Notes under the pieces: model-generated
What the model was told of the DNA's origin: nothing
What the model saw: the letters and a program-made list of their open reading frames with translations, nothing else
Database searches by the model: none
Part shown: one piece after another, positions 4,827 to 5,604 of the stretch
Numbering within the stretch: the stretch's first letter is position 1
How the letters are laid out: each line of letters opens with the position of its first letter
Translations under genes and position numbers: made by a program
Assembly: GCA_017885365.1 (NCBI GenBank)
Contig: JAFNGD010000327.1
Location: 1-5,604 of the forward strand
Direction of reading: 5' to 3'
DNA length: 5,604 nucleotides
DNA from: Nitrospirota bacterium
GTDB lineage: Bacteria > Nitrospirota > UBA9217

Positions 4827-5264
4827 TCACGCAGCCTTGAGCGAGAAGGCCAGCTTGCCGAACCGGAGCTCGTCTCCTGGCTTGATCGCCTGCGGCACAT
4901 TCGGCTGGACCTTCTTGCGGTTGACATAGGTCCCGTTCGTGGAGCCCATGTCCTCGACGGTATAGTCCGCGCCTGAGCGGTGGATGACCGCGTGCTTGCG
5001 CGATACGCCCTTTTCCATAGCGCCGAAGCCCGTCAGATCGAGATCGGGGAAGACCTCGCTTATGGGGTCCTCCCTGCCGACAACCACTTCATCCTTTACG
5101 GGGATCTCCAGCGTGCTCCCGTCGGGAGACGCGAGCACCAGCCGTTCCGCCGGGCTCTCCATCGCCGTTCCCTGCAGTTCGTTCAGGGAGTTAAGCTTTG
5201 CGCCGCATTCTTCGCAGAAGAGCGCTCCTTCAATGTACTCCATCTGGCATTCTGGGCATTTCAT
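4827..5264 (-). CDS. Soluble zinc ribbon-FHA protein
   Basis: This 145-residue cytoplasmic protein is a probable phosphothreonine reader. Residues 1-22 form a zinc ribbon (C3-PEC-6, C17-EEC-20). After a linker, the FHA domain spans about 41-142 with every key position intact: G63-R64, S88-R-K-H91, and STNGTYVN ending at N115, including N110. This contrasts with the two degenerate FHA domains of the neighbouring membrane protein. There are no membrane segments or signal peptide. The ATG at 5264 is chosen because AAAGGAGG lies 8 nt upstream and the zinc ribbon starts at residue 3; an in-frame ATG at 5324 would add 20 residues encoded by spacer repeat. It sits between a VWA-protein gene and the microprotein gene on the same strand, with gaps of 91 and 113 bp. 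It is a natural adaptor for phosphorylated forms of the kinase or its targets. Confidence 0.92.
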   Translation of the reverse strand: MKCPECQMEYIEGALFCEECGAKLNSLNELQGTAMESPAERLVLASPDGSTLEIPVKDEVVVGREDPISEVFPDLDLTGFGAMEKGVSRKHAVIHRSGADYTVEDMGSTNGTYVNRKKVQPNVPQAIKPGDELRFGKLAFSLKAA

Positions 5265-5272
5265 GGTAGTGT

Positions 5273-5280
5273 CCTCCTTT
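5273..5280 (-). promoter_or_regulatory. Ribosome binding site that sets the FHA protein start
   Basis: On the minus strand this reads AAAGGAGG, 8 nt before the ATG at 5264. It favours this start over the upstream in-frame ATG at 5324, which has no such site. Confidence 0.8.
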
Positions 5281-5290
5281 ATAGGATCAT

Positions 5291-5339
5291 GCAGAGCGCA
5301 TGGTGCAGAGAGCATAGCGTTCAACTCTTTGCGCTCTGC
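5291..5339. repeat. Inverted repeat GCAGAGCGCA / TGCGCTCTGC in the VWA/FHA-protein spacer
   Basis: Perfect 10-bp arms at 5291-5300 and 5330-5339 are separated by 29 bp. The flanks contain further related units (GCAGAGAGCA on one side, GGCAGAGGGCAGAG on the minus strand). It fills most of the 91-bp gap. No T-run follows, so a terminator is unlikely. Degenerate GCAGAG-type tandem repeats like this look like a dispersed intergenic repeat. Confidence 0.6.
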
Positions 5340-5355
5340 CCTCTGCCCTTTGCAA

Positions 5356-5604
5356 TTATTTCAATGCCTGCGTAAGCTTGCGCGTGCCGTACTCGAGCTT
5401 CTTGGTCCCTGCTGCGGTGAGCGAACCGGTCTTTTTGAGCGCAGCGATCTCGCTCTCCACGGCATCGGCGAGCTCGTTCTCGCCCAGGTTCAAGAGGACC
5501 GTGGCGGCTGCCTGGAACTTCTTCGTCGCCGCAACGATGTTGCCGGCGTCGGCCTCGGTGAGCGCCTGGGTCTGGAGCTTGAACGCCGTCACCTTTTCGA
5601 CGAG
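5356..5604 (-). CDS. C-terminal end of a probable VWA-domain protein (runs off the right edge)
   Basis: The frame is open at the right edge and ends with TAA at 5356-5358; 82 residues are visible. The ORF can be started at a GTG (5592), but the frame continues upstream as LVEK, so this is a partial gene. The visible part is Ala- and Lys-rich and helical, with two-helix hairpins: ALTEADAGNIVAATKKFQAA, a LLNLGENELAD segment, and an end with GTKKLEYGTRKLTQALK. I recognise this style as the C-terminal helical tail of VWA (chloride-channel-like) proteins, where KKLxYGTRxLT is typical. The VWA domain itself is outside the window, so the product name rests on the tail and on the FHA/VWA/kinase neighbourhood. 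It is probably the upstream member of the same operon. Confidence 0.65.
   Translation of the reverse strand, partial: LVEKVTAFKLQTQALTEADAGNIVAATKKFQAAATVLLNLGENELADAVESEIAALKKTGSLTAAGTKKLEYGTRKLTQALK

Noticed and set aside
4714..4830. N-terminal extension making the microprotein 71 residues
   Set aside because: The extra residues come from the inverted repeat and overlap the FHA stop; the strong ribosome site is at 4719-4725, after that start.
5265..5324. N-terminal 20-residue extension of the FHA protein
   Set aside because: Encoded by the GCAGAG-type repeat with no ribosome site; the zinc ribbon starts just after the inner ATG, which has a strong site.

Overview
The window is a run of minus-strand genes from a GC-rich bacterial chromosome whose spacers are short and repeat-laden. 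Gene content and repeat style fit an uncultured Desulfobacterota, Nitrospirota or similar environmental lineage. That assignment is an impression from style only; there is no rRNA, tRNA or marker gene to settle it.

In transcription order (right to left) the window holds: the last 82 codons of a probable VWA-domain protein (5604-5356, cut by the window edge); a 145-residue soluble protein with an N-terminal zinc ribbon and a canonical FHA domain (5264-4827); a 32-residue single-span membrane microprotein (4713-4615); a 750-residue membrane protein laid out as membrane bundle, FHA, membrane span, Ig-like plus VWA, membrane span, FHA, zinc ribbon (4596-2344); and a 394-residue Ser/Thr protein kinase with a C-terminal Ig/BACON-like segment and tail anchor (2031-847). 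Further on, with its own promoter-like region, is the start of an exported TolB/PD40-type beta-propeller protein that runs off the left edge (354-1).

The first five genes look like one phospho-signalling module. The kinase would phosphorylate Thr residues, the soluble FHA protein has an intact phosphothreonine-binding motif set and could read them, and the VWA proteins could act as metal-dependent scaffolds. The large protein appears to hold its VWA domain outside the cytoplasmic membrane and its two FHA domains inside, so it could pass a signal across the membrane. Kinase/FHA/VWA groupings are known in bacteria. The specific combination here (microprotein, double-FHA VWA protein with an internal export-type signal, tail-anchored kinase) is the most interesting content of the window. 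A PP2C phosphatase would be the expected missing partner, and none is visible.

The spacers carry structure of their own. The kinase is separated from the large VWA/FHA gene by two copies of a 124-bp segment (108/124 identical) with inverted-repeat ends and an FNR-like dyad. The two spacers upstream of the microprotein and of the FHA gene each hold a quasi-palindromic repeat of a different kind. The 492-bp gap between the kinase and the PD40 gene holds two REP-like hairpins, an AT-rich stretch and a perfect 17-bp palindrome in a promoter-like setting.
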